A DNA stretch of 64,000 nt. Origin: UBA11740 sp049273695. GTDB taxonomy: Bacteria > Acidobacteriota > Blastocatellia > Pyrinomonadales > Pyrinomonadaceae. The stretch lies in the NCBI GenBank assembly GCA_049273695.1, contig JBASRE010000036.1, positions 225,164-289,163 on the forward strand. The letters are read 5' to 3'. Shown here in pieces: positions 41,569 through 49,505 of this stretch. How positions within the stretch are numbered: the first letter of the stretch is position 1; every line of letters begins with the position of its first letter. The notes beneath the pieces were generated by a model, which was given only the letters and a program-made list of their open reading frames with translations, ran no database searches and was not told the DNA's origin. The position numbers were made by a program, and so were the translations under genes.

Positions 41569-44249
41569 CAGCCCTCCACCTCACGGCGAGCGACGCGTTG
41601 CGGCCGAGATTGGCGCAACTTGCGGCCGATGTGCTGCGCATTCCCGTGGGCGATGTTCAGCCGGCCGTGCCGCTCGCAGCCATGGGGATGGATTCGCTTG
41701 CCGCAGCCGAACTTACCGCGCTGATCGAAGATGAACTCAACCACGAACTGCCCCCGTCAGTGCTCTTCGAGTGTCCTACTCTTGAATCGCTCTCGCGCTT
41801 CATCGAATCGCGCGCCGTCGGATCAACCATTGAAGACGATGAACGGTCCCGAGAGACAAGCATTGCCGGAATGCTGGCAGACGCGATTTTGCCGGCGGAC
41901 ATCGTGCCGCCGTCCTCTCAAGCCGAGGTCTCGGATGACGTGCTTTTGACCGGCAGCACCGGTTTTGTAGGCGCTTACCTGCTGCGCGCGCTGCTGCGCG
42001 ACACGTCGGCCGTTGTCTACTGCCTGGTCCGTCCGAATGGTACCGAGGCAAGCTCTCGGGTGCGCCGAAATCTGATTCAATACGGAATTTGGGAGGAGCG
42101 GTTTGCAAAGCGAATCCGCTGTGTTTATGGCGACATCACGCAACCGCTTTTGGGAATGGCCGGCCGGGACTTCCGAGCTATCGCCGGCTCGGTCGGTGCG
42201 ATCTATCACGCCGCTGCAGCAGTCGATTGGGTGCGCCCGTACGAGGAGCTTCGGGATGTGAACGTCATCGGCACGTGCGAACTGCTTCGTCTCGCCTGCG
42301 CCGGCACGCCAAAATCCTTTCACTTTCTTTCGAGCCTGGCCGTTTGCTATTCCACCGGCGCGACCGGCGACGCGCTTGAGAGCGATGATCCTCTCCTCAA
42401 TCTGAGAGGCCTGCGCCTGGGTTACGCGCAGAGCAAGTGTGTTGCCGAGTCGTTGGTGCGACAGGCTGCGGCGCGCGGCAGTCGCGCAACAGTTGCGCGG
42501 CCCTCGCTCGTTTCCGGCGACTCGACATCCGGAATCTCGAATGCCGATGACTTACTCTCCCGCTTTTTTCGCGGCTGCGTCGAAATGAAGGCGGCGCCCG
42601 ATCTCGACTGGGCGATGGACTGCGTCCCGGTCGATCACGTGGCTGATGCTATGGTGCAGCTTGCGCAAGACGACGTCCCCGGCGGTGTTTATCATTTGGT
42701 TAATCCGCAGTTGCGGTATTGGCGCGAGTGCGTACTGTGGATGTGTCTGCGCGGCTACTCATTTGATCTAATTCCATATCGCGACTGGACGCTGCGCCTG
42801 CGCGAGACAGTAACTTCATCAAACCCGCTTTATCCCTTGCGGGCGTTCTTTGTGCGGACCATTCCTGAGGAAGGAGGCCTGGCCGTTCCCGAGCTGTACG
42901 AGGAAACACGACGACGCCGCGCGCGATCCGATTTCTCCCGCACGATTCTTGCCCAATCGGGGACAACCTGCCCGCCCCTGGATGCTCAACTGCTCGATCA
43001 ATACTTCGAGTCCTACGCAGAGCGTGGTCTGATTCCGCCGGTGGCTCGCGCTCCAACCGTACGTCGCGAAGCGAGTCTCAGCAGGCCCGTCGTCATGGCC
43101 ATCGAACGTTCGCTGCAGCGTCGCACGTGCGATCCTGCGCTGCGCATCACGAACGTCAAAATCTCTCCCATGGATGGCGACCACAGCATAGTCGCCGAAC
43201 TGACCTCCTGGAGACATGGAGGCCGACCCGGGCTTCGCCGCGCCCACCTAACAGTCGAGGCGCGAGATGGACACACGTCGGCGATCGACGTGGTGTTGAA
43301 GTCCAAGCCTCATGATTCGGATGCGATAGACGTCGGCGAACAGGTCGCGCGGCTGTGCAGCCACGAGCTGGGCGAGGCATATGCGGCGTGGCGCGATCAC
43401 ATCGGGTTGACCCGCGGACATCTCAGGGAACTGGCGATCTACGAAACCGATGATGATCGCTTGCGCCTTCATGTCCCCGCGCCGCTTGCCGTGTTGCGCG
43501 ATGAGGATCGTGGCGAGTGGCTGGTAGTGCTCGAGTATGTGAGCGATGCGCAGGTAGCCAATGCATGGCACCGCGCGTGGACCAGCTGCGAGATCGAGGT
43601 CGCGCTTCGCGGTCTGGCCGCTGTTCATGCCGTCTGGCTCGATCGTTGGGAGGATCTGGTTTCGCAGAGCTGGCTTGCGCCGCGGCGCACCTCGGCGCAA
43701 ATGGCCCGGATGCTTCCCTTCTGGTCGGCTCTGGCCGCAAACGCACGCCCGGCTTTTACGAGCTGGGCCGGGCCCGCATTGGCTGAAGCGCACGAATCAC
43801 TGCTGTGCGGAATCGATCGCTGGTGGCGGCCGCTCAGCCGCGCTCCCCAGGTCTTGATTCACAACGATTTCAATCCGCGGAACATTATGCTGCGCGGGCT
43901 GCCTGGCGGCGCCCGGCGCCTGTGCGCCTACGACTGGGAGCTGGCAACCATCGGAGCGCCGCAGCGTGATCTGGCCGAGTTTCTCTGTTTCGTGTTGGCG
44001 CCTGAGACGGCGGCTGATGTTGCGTCCGCCTGGATCCAGCGTTACCGCGGACTGCTTGAAGAACAAACGGGCGTATTCATCGACCCAGTCGAATGGGAGG
44101 AAGGATTTAGAGCCGCACTTTGTGACTTCATCGTGGACCGGCTGGCAATGTATGCGATGATCCATCGCTTTCGCCCGCAGCCGTATCTCCCTCGGGTCGT
44201 GCGCACGTGGCTGGCCCTTCACCATCGCTTTCCCTGGCCCATCTCGTGA
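41565..44249 (+). CDS. Three-part fusion: acyl carrier - thioester reductase - APH/choline-kinase-like kinase
   Basis: An 894-residue fusion. I start it at 41565, the ATGA overlap with the ligase, because the carrier domain begins directly there. Residues about 5-85 are a phosphopantetheine carrier (GMDSLAAAEL, Ser44). Residues about 125-480 are an extended SDR thioester reductase (LLTGSTGFVGAYLL, YHAAAAVDW, FLSSLAV, YAQSK), which releases carrier-bound chains as aldehyde or alcohol. Residues about 510-894 are a protein-kinase-fold small-molecule kinase with VVLKSKP (ATP Lys), HNDFNPRNIM (catalytic Asp about 768) and YDWELA (metal Asp about 790). The logical reading is acyl loading, reduction to an alcohol, then phosphorylation. 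I do not know a characterised protein with this order. Confidence 0.85.
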   Translation: MTALHLTASDALRPRLAQLAADVLRIPVGDVQPAVPLAAMGMDSLAAAELTALIEDELNHELPPSVLFECPTLESLSRFIESRAVGSTIEDDERSRETSIAGMLADAILPADIVPPSSQAEVSDDVLLTGSTGFVGAYLLRALLRDTSAVVYCLVRPNGTEASSRVRRNLIQYGIWEERFAKRIRCVYGDITQPLLGMAGRDFRAIAGSVGAIYHAAAAVDWVRPYEELRDVNVIGTCELLRLACAGTPKSFHFLSSLAVCYSTGATGDALESDDPLLNLRGLRLGYAQSKCVAESLVRQAAARGSRATVARPSLVSGDSTSGISNADDLLSRFFRGCVEMKAAPDLDWAMDCVPVDHVADAMVQLAQDDVPGGVYHLVNPQLRYWRECVLWMCLRGYSFDLIPYRDWTLRLRETVTSSNPLYPLRAFFVRTIPEEGGLAVPELYEETRRRRARSDFSRTILAQSGTTCPPLDAQLLDQYFESYAERGLIPPVARAPTVRREASLSRPVVMAIERSLQRRTCDPALRITNVKISPMDGDHSIVAELTSWRHGGRPGLRRAHLTVEARDGHTSAIDVVLKSKPHDSDAIDVGEQVARLCSHELGEAYAAWRDHIGLTRGHLRELAIYETDDDRLRLHVPAPLAVLRDEDRGEWLVVLEYVSDAQVANAWHRAWTSCEIEVALRGLAAVHAVWLDRWEDLVSQSWLAPRRTSAQMARMLPFWSALAANARPAFTSWAGPALAEAHESLLCGIDRWWRPLSRAPQVLIHNDFNPRNIMLRGLPGGARRLCAYDWELATIGAPQRDLAEFLCFVLAPETAADVASAWIQRYRGLLEEQTGVFIDPVEWEEGFRAALCDFIVDRLAMYAMIHRFRPQPYLPRVVRTWLALHHRFPWPIS

Positions 44250-44872
44250 ACAACCTTGCTCCTGACCCGGAACCAACCGGACCGGCGGGCTCAATCCATT
44301 TGAGCAATCTGCTTACGTACGCAGCGCTGCTGTCGGGCTGCGCGGCCGCGGCCTTCGCCATGGCGCACCAACGCTCTGCCGCTGGGGCGTTCATAGCCGT
44401 TGCCGTTATTGCCGACACCTTCGACGGGCGCTTCGCTCGCCTGTTTGATAGGACCCGCTTTCAGTCCGCGTACGGCGTGCAGCTTGACAGCCTCGCCGAT
44501 GCAGTGACGTCAGGCTTTGTTCCTGTGATCGTGCTCGCGTCAGACAGCACGCCGATGACACGGGGAGCAGCTCTCGTGTGGTGGGGTTGCGCGTTTCTCT
44601 ACTCCCTCGCTGCTATCACCCGGCTCGGTTATTACAACCTCAAGCACGGTGACGGCCCCTGGTTTGTCGGCGTGCCGGCGCCATTTTGCGCCCTGGTGAT
44701 TTCGACATCGCTACTCTGGTCACCACGCCCGCTGGCCGCCGCCGTGATTTTGCTCGGCTGCGCCGTCGCCATGATTGCGCCGATCCGCGTGCCGCGTCCG
44801 CGGTCAGCCGGGCTCGCCGCCTGGGTTGGCTGGGCGATGCTTGTCATAATGCTGCACGCCCGTGCCTTGTGA
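44246..44872 (+). CDS. CDP-alcohol phosphatidyltransferase
   Basis: A membrane enzyme of about 208 residues. The complete CDP-OH-P signature is visible: D..DGRFAR, eight residues, G...D...D (ADTFDGRFAR ... GVQLDSLAD). It condenses a CDP-activated lipid with an alcohol head group; the Leu/Ala-rich frame and short size recall PssA/archaetidylserine-synthase types. I prefer the GTG at 44246, which overlaps the preceding stop (GTGA) as elsewhere in the operon; another in-frame GTG lies at 44207. It closes the lipid operon and would use the product of the CarS-like enzyme. Confidence 0.83.
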   Translation: MNNLAPDPEPTGPAGSIHLSNLLTYAALLSGCAAAAFAMAHQRSAAGAFIAVAVIADTFDGRFARLFDRTRFQSAYGVQLDSLADAVTSGFVPVIVLASDSTPMTRGAALVWWGCAFLYSLAAITRLGYYNLKHGDGPWFVGVPAPFCALVISTSLLWSPRPLAAAVILLGCAVAMIAPIRVPRPRSAGLAAWVGWAMLVIMLHARAL

Positions 44873-45070
44873 AGTGACGGATCAGCGCGCAGCGCCAGCT
44901 AAATAAGAATTATCATCCAGACTTTCAACCTCGCGACGCCAGGAGTTTCTCAATGCTTATCGGTTCCCAGATGACGTGATCGCATTTTTAATTTACCTAA
45001 GTGCAGCTGACTTTGACGGCTAACCATTCCGATAGATATTGGTTTATCGTGTTTGGTGAGACTTGGTGAA

Positions 45071-45139
45071 GTCCGCGATTTAGGACTTAAATCCGTTGGG
45101 GGTAATCCCTTGTGGGTGCGAGTCCCACCCTCCGCACTA
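45071..45139 (+). pseudogene. tRNA 3'-half fragment (type II, Leu-like)
   Basis: The sequence contains a T arm GTGGG-TGCGAGT-CCCAC (45112-45128), a preceding GGG..CCC variable arm, an acceptor 3' strand CCTCCGC with discriminator A (45129-45136), and GGACTTAAATCC, which resembles a Leu(UAA) anticodon arm with one loop base missing. No matching GCGGAGG 5' acceptor strand lies at the right distance. CTA stands where CCA would be. It is therefore a partial or decayed tRNA, such as site-specific integration at a tRNA leaves behind. The rest of the gap 44873-45224 holds only the terminator. Confidence 0.5.
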
Positions 45140-45158
45140 ATTTAGACTTCGAATAGTT

Positions 45159-45203
45159 ACGGGCAGTCGCGACCTTGTACTGGCTGCCCGTTTCTCTGTT
45201 TTG
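45159..45203 (+). terminator. Intrinsic terminator-like hairpin
   Basis: ACGGGCAG (45159-45166) and CTGCCCGT (45184-45191) form an 8-bp stem with a 17-base loop, followed by TTCTCTGTTTT. It would end plus-strand transcription after the lipid operon and tRNA fragment. Confidence 0.55.
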
Positions 45204-45224
45204 GCCGGACGCCGAATGGCTTGC

Positions 45225-45602
45225 TCATGATGCAGCGGAGGCAGCGCTGATGTAGGCCCATGAAGGAGTTCCCGATTTTAATCGAACATTAATGCGCTTG
45301 TAATCAGCGGCGTTCTCATAAACATCGGATTGCTCGAGTTCTTTCCTGGTCACTTGAAACCTGGTCCCTTCGACGGCGTCGGACTCACGTCCAGTGAACT
45401 GAGCGTTCAAATAGTATTTGTCTCCGATTGTTACGGCAACACCGGAATCCTTAATCTCAATCCTGGTTTCGCGATAGCCAGGCAGCGTGTCGGGCTCACC
45501 CATGAGTTTCCGGCCAAACGTGGCTAACTGAACGGCCTCAGTTTGCAAGGTCCCGTACGAAAACAACTGTTCTAATTCTTCTGTAGGATCAATGCTCTCC
45601 AT
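45225..45602 (-). CDS. AIG2/gamma-glutamylcyclotransferase-like protein
   Basis: A small cytoplasmic protein of 125 residues. LFSYGTLQ (about 13-20) is the substrate-binding loop of the GGCT/AIG2 fold. GYRETRIEI, TGRESDAVEGTRFQVT and ENAADYKRINV follow the family order. Members turn gamma-glutamyl amino acids into 5-oxoproline, or remove related adducts. GAGGTGAGGT precedes the ATG. It stands alone on the minus strand between two plus-strand operons. Confidence 0.85.
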   Translation of the reverse strand: MESIDPTEELEQLFSYGTLQTEAVQLATFGRKLMGEPDTLPGYRETRIEIKDSGVAVTIGDKYYLNAQFTGRESDAVEGTRFQVTRKELEQSDVYENAADYKRINVRLKSGTPSWAYISAASAAS

Positions 45603-45682
45603 ATTGATTACCTCACCTCAGTGATCTGAAGCCCTCGCCGTCATCCAAGCTGTTCAAGTTCCGTCGCAGTGATTTCCGCTCC

Positions 45683-45711
45683 TTGCTTCCCGCAATCGCT
45701 CATCGTATAGT
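45683..45711 (+). promoter_or_regulatory. Predicted promoter of the OCD-cupin-chrBA operon
   Basis: TTGCTT (45683-45688) and TATAGT (45706-45711) are spaced by 17 bp, about 80 bp before the cyclodeaminase ATG. The start site would be near 45718, just before a palindrome. Confidence 0.5.
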
Positions 45712-45726
45712 AACCCAAAGTTGAGT

Positions 45727-45740
45727 GTAACAAGTGTTAC
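45727..45740. promoter_or_regulatory. GTAAC-N4-GTTAC palindrome, candidate operator
   Basis: A 5-bp inverted repeat with a 4-bp centre lies about 9-22 bases downstream of the predicted start site, where a repressor would block transcription. ChrB-type proteins regulate chromate operons, and the chrB-like gene is in this operon. Confidence 0.4.
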
Positions 45741-45791
45741 GTTTTTCGGGGAAACAAAGAACGCGAACAAAGCCCGACAACGGAATGCCCT

Positions 45792-46772
45792 ATGAAACCG
45801 AACGGCACTCTAATTCTCAAACGCTCTGAGGTCGCGACGCTCCTTAGTCTGGAAGAATGCATCGGAGCAGTCGAACAGGCGTTCAGGATGAATGAGGAGG
45901 GGCGAAGCTTGCCGCCGGGAGTCCTTGAGACTCTCACAATGGACGGCGGCTTCCACATCAAAGCGGCGGGGCTAACGCTCGACGCCACGCCTTACTACGC
46001 CGCGAAAGTGAACGCGAACTTCCCTCGGAATATGGGCCAGCGGGGATTGCCTGCGATTCAAGGAATCATCGCACTGTTTGACAGCGAGAGTGGTTACCCC
46101 CTGGCTCTTCTTGATTCCATGGAGATCACAATCTTGCGCACGGGTGCGAAATACCTGGCTAGACCCGATTCGAGGGTAGCCACCATCTGCGGGTGCGGGG
46201 TGCAGGGGCGCGTTCAGTTGAAGGCTCTCATGCAAGTGCTCCGGCTCGAAAAGGTTTATGTCTACGATCAGGACGAAGTTCAGTCCGGCAGGTTCGCCGA
46301 TGAGATGTCTCGGGAGCTGAAAGCGGAAGTGATGTCTGTTACTAATCTGCCGCGGGCCATCCAAGAGAGTGACGTCTGCGTGACCTGCACTCCCTCTAGA
46401 CGGCCCTTCTTAATGCGGCAGCATGTACGCCCCGGCACTTTTGTAGCGGCGGTAGGCACCGACAACCCGCTGAAGCAGGAGGTGGAGCCGGCGCTACTCG
46501 CCGTGAACAAAGTCGTGGTCGACGTTCTGGAGCAGTGTGCCACCATCGGCGATCTTCATCACGCAATCGCTGATGGCGTCATGAGCAAGTCAGACGTATA
46601 CGCGGAGCTGGGCACGATCGTCGCGGGGCGGGCACCAGGCCGCACGTCTGCTGAAGAAATCATAATCTTTGATTCTACGGGCACGGCGTTGCAGGACGTG
46701 GCTGCGGCCTCCGTCGTGTACGAGAAAGCGCTTGGAGGCGGGTTGGGCGTCTGCCTCAATCTCGCGGAGTGA
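45792..46772 (+). CDS. Ornithine cyclodeaminase/mu-crystallin family protein
   Basis: A 326-residue NAD(P)-binding enzyme. FHIKAAGL, AAKVNANFPRN, DSMEITILRTGA and GCGVQGRVQLKAL (Rossmann loop, about 136-148) are family words, and VGTDNPLKQEVEPALL follows. Relatives deaminate ornithine to proline, reduce imino acids, or dehydrogenate alanine and N-substituted amino acids. The substrate is unclear. It is the first gene after the predicted promoter of the chromate-type operon and may respond to the same signal. Confidence 0.87.
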   Translation: MKPNGTLILKRSEVATLLSLEECIGAVEQAFRMNEEGRSLPPGVLETLTMDGGFHIKAAGLTLDATPYYAAKVNANFPRNMGQRGLPAIQGIIALFDSESGYPLALLDSMEITILRTGAKYLARPDSRVATICGCGVQGRVQLKALMQVLRLEKVYVYDQDEVQSGRFADEMSRELKAEVMSVTNLPRAIQESDVCVTCTPSRRPFLMRQHVRPGTFVAAVGTDNPLKQEVEPALLAVNKVVVDVLEQCATIGDLHHAIADGVMSKSDVYAELGTIVAGRAPGRTSAEEIIIFDSTGTALQDVAAASVVYEKALGGGLGVCLNLAE

Positions 46773-46817
46773 CAACACGCAATCACAAAAAATACCGCGA
46801 AAGATAAAGAGGAACGT

Positions 46818-47132
46818 ATGTCTGAGATAAGTTGGTCCGATATTCAGAGCTCCCCGGTAAGAGAGCTATTTAAAGGAATCCGGCTCCGCTCATTATGGAA
46901 AGGCGAAAATGGAGCCAGCGCTCAGGTGCTTGAGATCGATCCGGGTTGTTGCTGGGAAGGATTGGACGTGCACGACCCTGGCCCGGAGGAAGTTTACGTA
47001 GTGTCGGGAGTCTTCAACGACGGAGCGCGGGACTATCCTGCGGGCACATTCATTCATAACCCGGCCGGCTCTTCACACGTTCCACAGAGTTCTACGGGCT
47101 GCACTCTCTTTGTTTTTTACCCGGAAGGCTAA
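46818..47132 (+). CDS. Small cupin-domain protein (ChrR-like cupin)
   Basis: A 104-residue single cupin. GCCWEGLDVHDPGPEEVYVVSG and YPAGTFIHNPAGSSHVP carry the two His/Glu metal motifs of the cupin barrel. GAGGAACGT gives a good SD. The sequence is like the cupin half of ChrR anti-sigma proteins but lacks the zinc-binding anti-sigma N-terminus. It lies between the cyclodeaminase and chrB-like genes; the ligand is unknown. Confidence 0.8.
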   Translation: MSEISWSDIQSSPVRELFKGIRLRSLWKGENGASAQVLEIDPGCCWEGLDVHDPGPEEVYVVSGVFNDGARDYPAGTFIHNPAGSSHVPQSSTGCTLFVFYPEG

Positions 47133-47243
47133 CGGCGCTGATGATCATTAACCGAGGTTTCTCAATTTCAGGCCACGATGTCTACCGCACTCGCTTGTGG
47201 GTTGGGCAAACAGTCATTTGCAACTCACTGCGGAACTAGTTTT

Positions 47244-48305
47244 ATGACTACAAAAAGTAAGCCATCTGCACAGGAGTGGATACTGCTCATCCACCAGTTG
47301 CCGCCGCGCCCGACCAATTTGCGCGTCCGCATTTGGCGAAAGCTGCAGAAGCTGGGCGCGGTGGCAATCAAGAATTCCGTATACGTGCTGCCGGCAAACG
47401 ACAAGACAAATGAGGATTTTCAATGGCTGAAGCAGGAGATCGAAGCGGCCGGCGGTGAAGCCGCGGTGTTTCGCGCCGGTTCCGTCGAAGGAACGACAGA
47501 TAAAGAGATCATCGACGCGTTTCGCAAAGCCCGAGACGAGGAGTTTGCGGAAATCGCTGCGGGACTTGACGGATTGTCCGGCTCGGTGCGGGAGCAGGCC
47601 CGGGGCAAACATCTTTCGGCTGGGCGATTGTCTTCGCATGAAGCCGAACTCGACAGGCTTCACGGGGAGCTTGAACGCGTCATTGCAAATGACTTCTTTG
47701 AAGCGAAAGGAAGACCCGCTGCGCTCAATGCTTACCAACGTTGTCAGAAGGTTATCCGCTCCTCACAAACCCCGGTTGTTAAAGCCCGACCCTCATCGCA
47801 GAGGCGAGATGCGCTGGCAGTCTCCGATTACCAGAACCGGCGATGGATGACTCGACGCAATATTCACATCGATCGCCTCGCCTCCGCCTGGCTCATTAAG
47901 CAGTTCATTGATAAGCGTCCGCGGTTCTATTTTGTGGCCGAGGGTGAAACCGTCGAGAACGCCATACCCTTCGACATGTTTGGCGCAGAGTTCACCCATC
48001 AGGGAGAGGACTGCACGTTCGAAACACTGATCAAGCGATTCGGCTTAAGCGACACGAGGGGCCTATCAGAGCTAGCGCAGATAGTACATGACATCGATTT
48101 AAAGGACGACAAATTCCAACGGCTCGAAGCCGCCGGACTAAATGCCATCATTAACGGACTGAGCGAGAGTTTGCGCGATGATCGCAAGCTTCTGCAGCAG
48201 GCCGGCGCAATTTTCGACGGCCTGTTCGTGCTGCTCGATAAACAAACGGAAAAAAGACAGCACAAGTCCCAGCCCAGGAAAAGAAAAGGCACTCGGAAGA
48301 AATAG
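47244..48305 (+). CDS. chrB: ChrB-like chromate resistance/regulatory protein
   Basis: A ChrB-family protein of 353 residues. The N-terminal domain (about 8-150) begins EWILLIHQLPPRPTNLRVRIWRKLQKLGAV. The C-terminal domain (about 215-335) has RRNIHIDRLASAWLIKQFID and AEFTHQGEDCTFETLIKRFGL, both typical. ChrB proteins sense chromate or assist its resistance. The start at 47244 fits homologue N-termini; an ATG at 47178 is in frame with an AGG upstream and would add 22 residues. The gene ends 11 bp before chrA. The C-terminus is a Lys/Arg-rich tail. Confidence 0.88.
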   Translation: MTTKSKPSAQEWILLIHQLPPRPTNLRVRIWRKLQKLGAVAIKNSVYVLPANDKTNEDFQWLKQEIEAAGGEAAVFRAGSVEGTTDKEIIDAFRKARDEEFAEIAAGLDGLSGSVREQARGKHLSAGRLSSHEAELDRLHGELERVIANDFFEAKGRPAALNAYQRCQKVIRSSQTPVVKARPSSQRRDALAVSDYQNRRWMTRRNIHIDRLASAWLIKQFIDKRPRFYFVAEGETVENAIPFDMFGAEFTHQGEDCTFETLIKRFGLSDTRGLSELAQIVHDIDLKDDKFQRLEAAGLNAIINGLSESLRDDRKLLQQAGAIFDGLFVLLDKQTEKRQHKSQPRKRKGTRKK

Positions 48306-48316
48306 CTTTCAACATA

Positions 48317-49498
48317 ATGAGTGAAGACCTGAATCAAGAAGTACCGGCCGATGACAGACACCAAATGCCTTCGTGGCGTGAGGTGTTTCTGTATTTCCTT
48401 TTTCTCGGCTTCGTGAATGTCGGCGGGCCAGTCGCGCAAATCACGATGATGTACAACCACATGGTCGAGAAGCGGAAATGGCTCAGCAATGATCGCTTCG
48501 TCAACATCATGGCCTTCTGTCACATGCTCCCTGGGCCAGAAGCGCTTCAACTAGCCATCTATGTCGGCTACTTGAAAAGAAAACTTGTGGGCGGAATTCT
48601 CGCCGGCCTCACTTTCATCGTTCCCGGTGCGCTGGTAATGATCGTCCTGAGCTGGTTGTATGTTGCTTACGGTAGCCTTCCGCAAGTCAACAACGTTCTA
48701 TTCGTCCTGAAGCCTGCCGTACTCGGCATCATCGGAGCAGGAATCCTCAAACTTGGCCGAGCGTCGATCCGCAATTTCTTTCTCGCCGCGTTGCTCATCG
48801 CTGCCTTTGTGGGAATGTATTTCGCTGGCATCAACTTCCTTTTGATACTGCTCTTCGCCGGGGTGCTCAACTTAATCTTTGCTCAAGGATGGCCCAACAT
48901 CTGGCGTGCGAAGGCAACTCTACCAACGATGATTGGTGGTTTCATTCTGCTTGCGCCGTTTGCAAATTCACGCTGGTTTCAAATGGCTTGGTTGTTCTTC
49001 AAGACTGGGTTATTCAGTTTCGGAGGCGCGTATGCCTCAATCGTGTTCCTCGAGCGCGGGGCAGTTGAGCAGCACCACTGGCTAACGAGTAGCCAATTGC
49101 TTGACGGGGTCGCTCTCAGCGTCGCGACGCCGGGCCCCTTCATGCTGTTCGCTACGTTCACGGGATTCCTCGCGGGCGGTGTTAGGGGAGCGATCATTGC
49201 AACCTTCTTTGTCTTTCTTCCGTCATTCGTATTCGTGTTGGCCGGCGCCCGATATATCGAGAAGCTGCGCAACAATCGTTGGATACAAGCGTTTCTCGCC
49301 GGTGCAAGTGCGGCCGTTGTCGGAGTGATCGTTGTCGTGACACTCGATCTAATTCCCACGGCTTTGGTTGATCTTCCGACCATCGCGATAGCTCTAACCG
49401 CTCTTGTCATCATCGTTGTGTTCAAGGTTGATGTGGCCAAGGTTGCGTTAGGAGCTATGGCCGGCGGAATAATTTATGCGATTGTGCGCGGCCTATAG
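48317..49498 (+). CDS. chrA: ChrA chromate transporter
   Basis: A 393-residue, two-half CHR-family transporter with about ten helices. The N half has FLGFVNVGGPVAQI and MLPGPEALQLAIYVGY; the C half repeats the fold as FKTGLFSFGGAYASI and ATPGPFMLFATFTGF. ChrA exports chromate using the membrane potential. It follows chrB by 11 bp and precedes an MFS gene by 7 bp. Length and motifs are complete. Confidence 0.92.
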   Translation: MSEDLNQEVPADDRHQMPSWREVFLYFLFLGFVNVGGPVAQITMMYNHMVEKRKWLSNDRFVNIMAFCHMLPGPEALQLAIYVGYLKRKLVGGILAGLTFIVPGALVMIVLSWLYVAYGSLPQVNNVLFVLKPAVLGIIGAGILKLGRASIRNFFLAALLIAAFVGMYFAGINFLLILLFAGVLNLIFAQGWPNIWRAKATLPTMIGGFILLAPFANSRWFQMAWLFFKTGLFSFGGAYASIVFLERGAVEQHHWLTSSQLLDGVALSVATPGPFMLFATFTGFLAGGVRGAIIATFFVFLPSFVFVLAGARYIEKLRNNRWIQAFLAGASAAVVGVIVVVTLDLIPTALVDLPTIAIALTALVIIVVFKVDVAKVALGAMAGGIIYAIVRGL

Positions 49499-49505
49499 TG
49501 AAGCG

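Noticed and set aside
41565..44249. Polyketide or non-ribosomal peptide synthetase cluster
   Set aside because: There is one carrier and one reductase but no ketosynthase, acyltransferase or condensation domain; the other genes are lipid enzymes.
45071..45139. A complete tRNA gene
   Set aside because: The T arm and acceptor 3' strand are good, but no 5' acceptor partner exists and the anticodon loop is short by one base.
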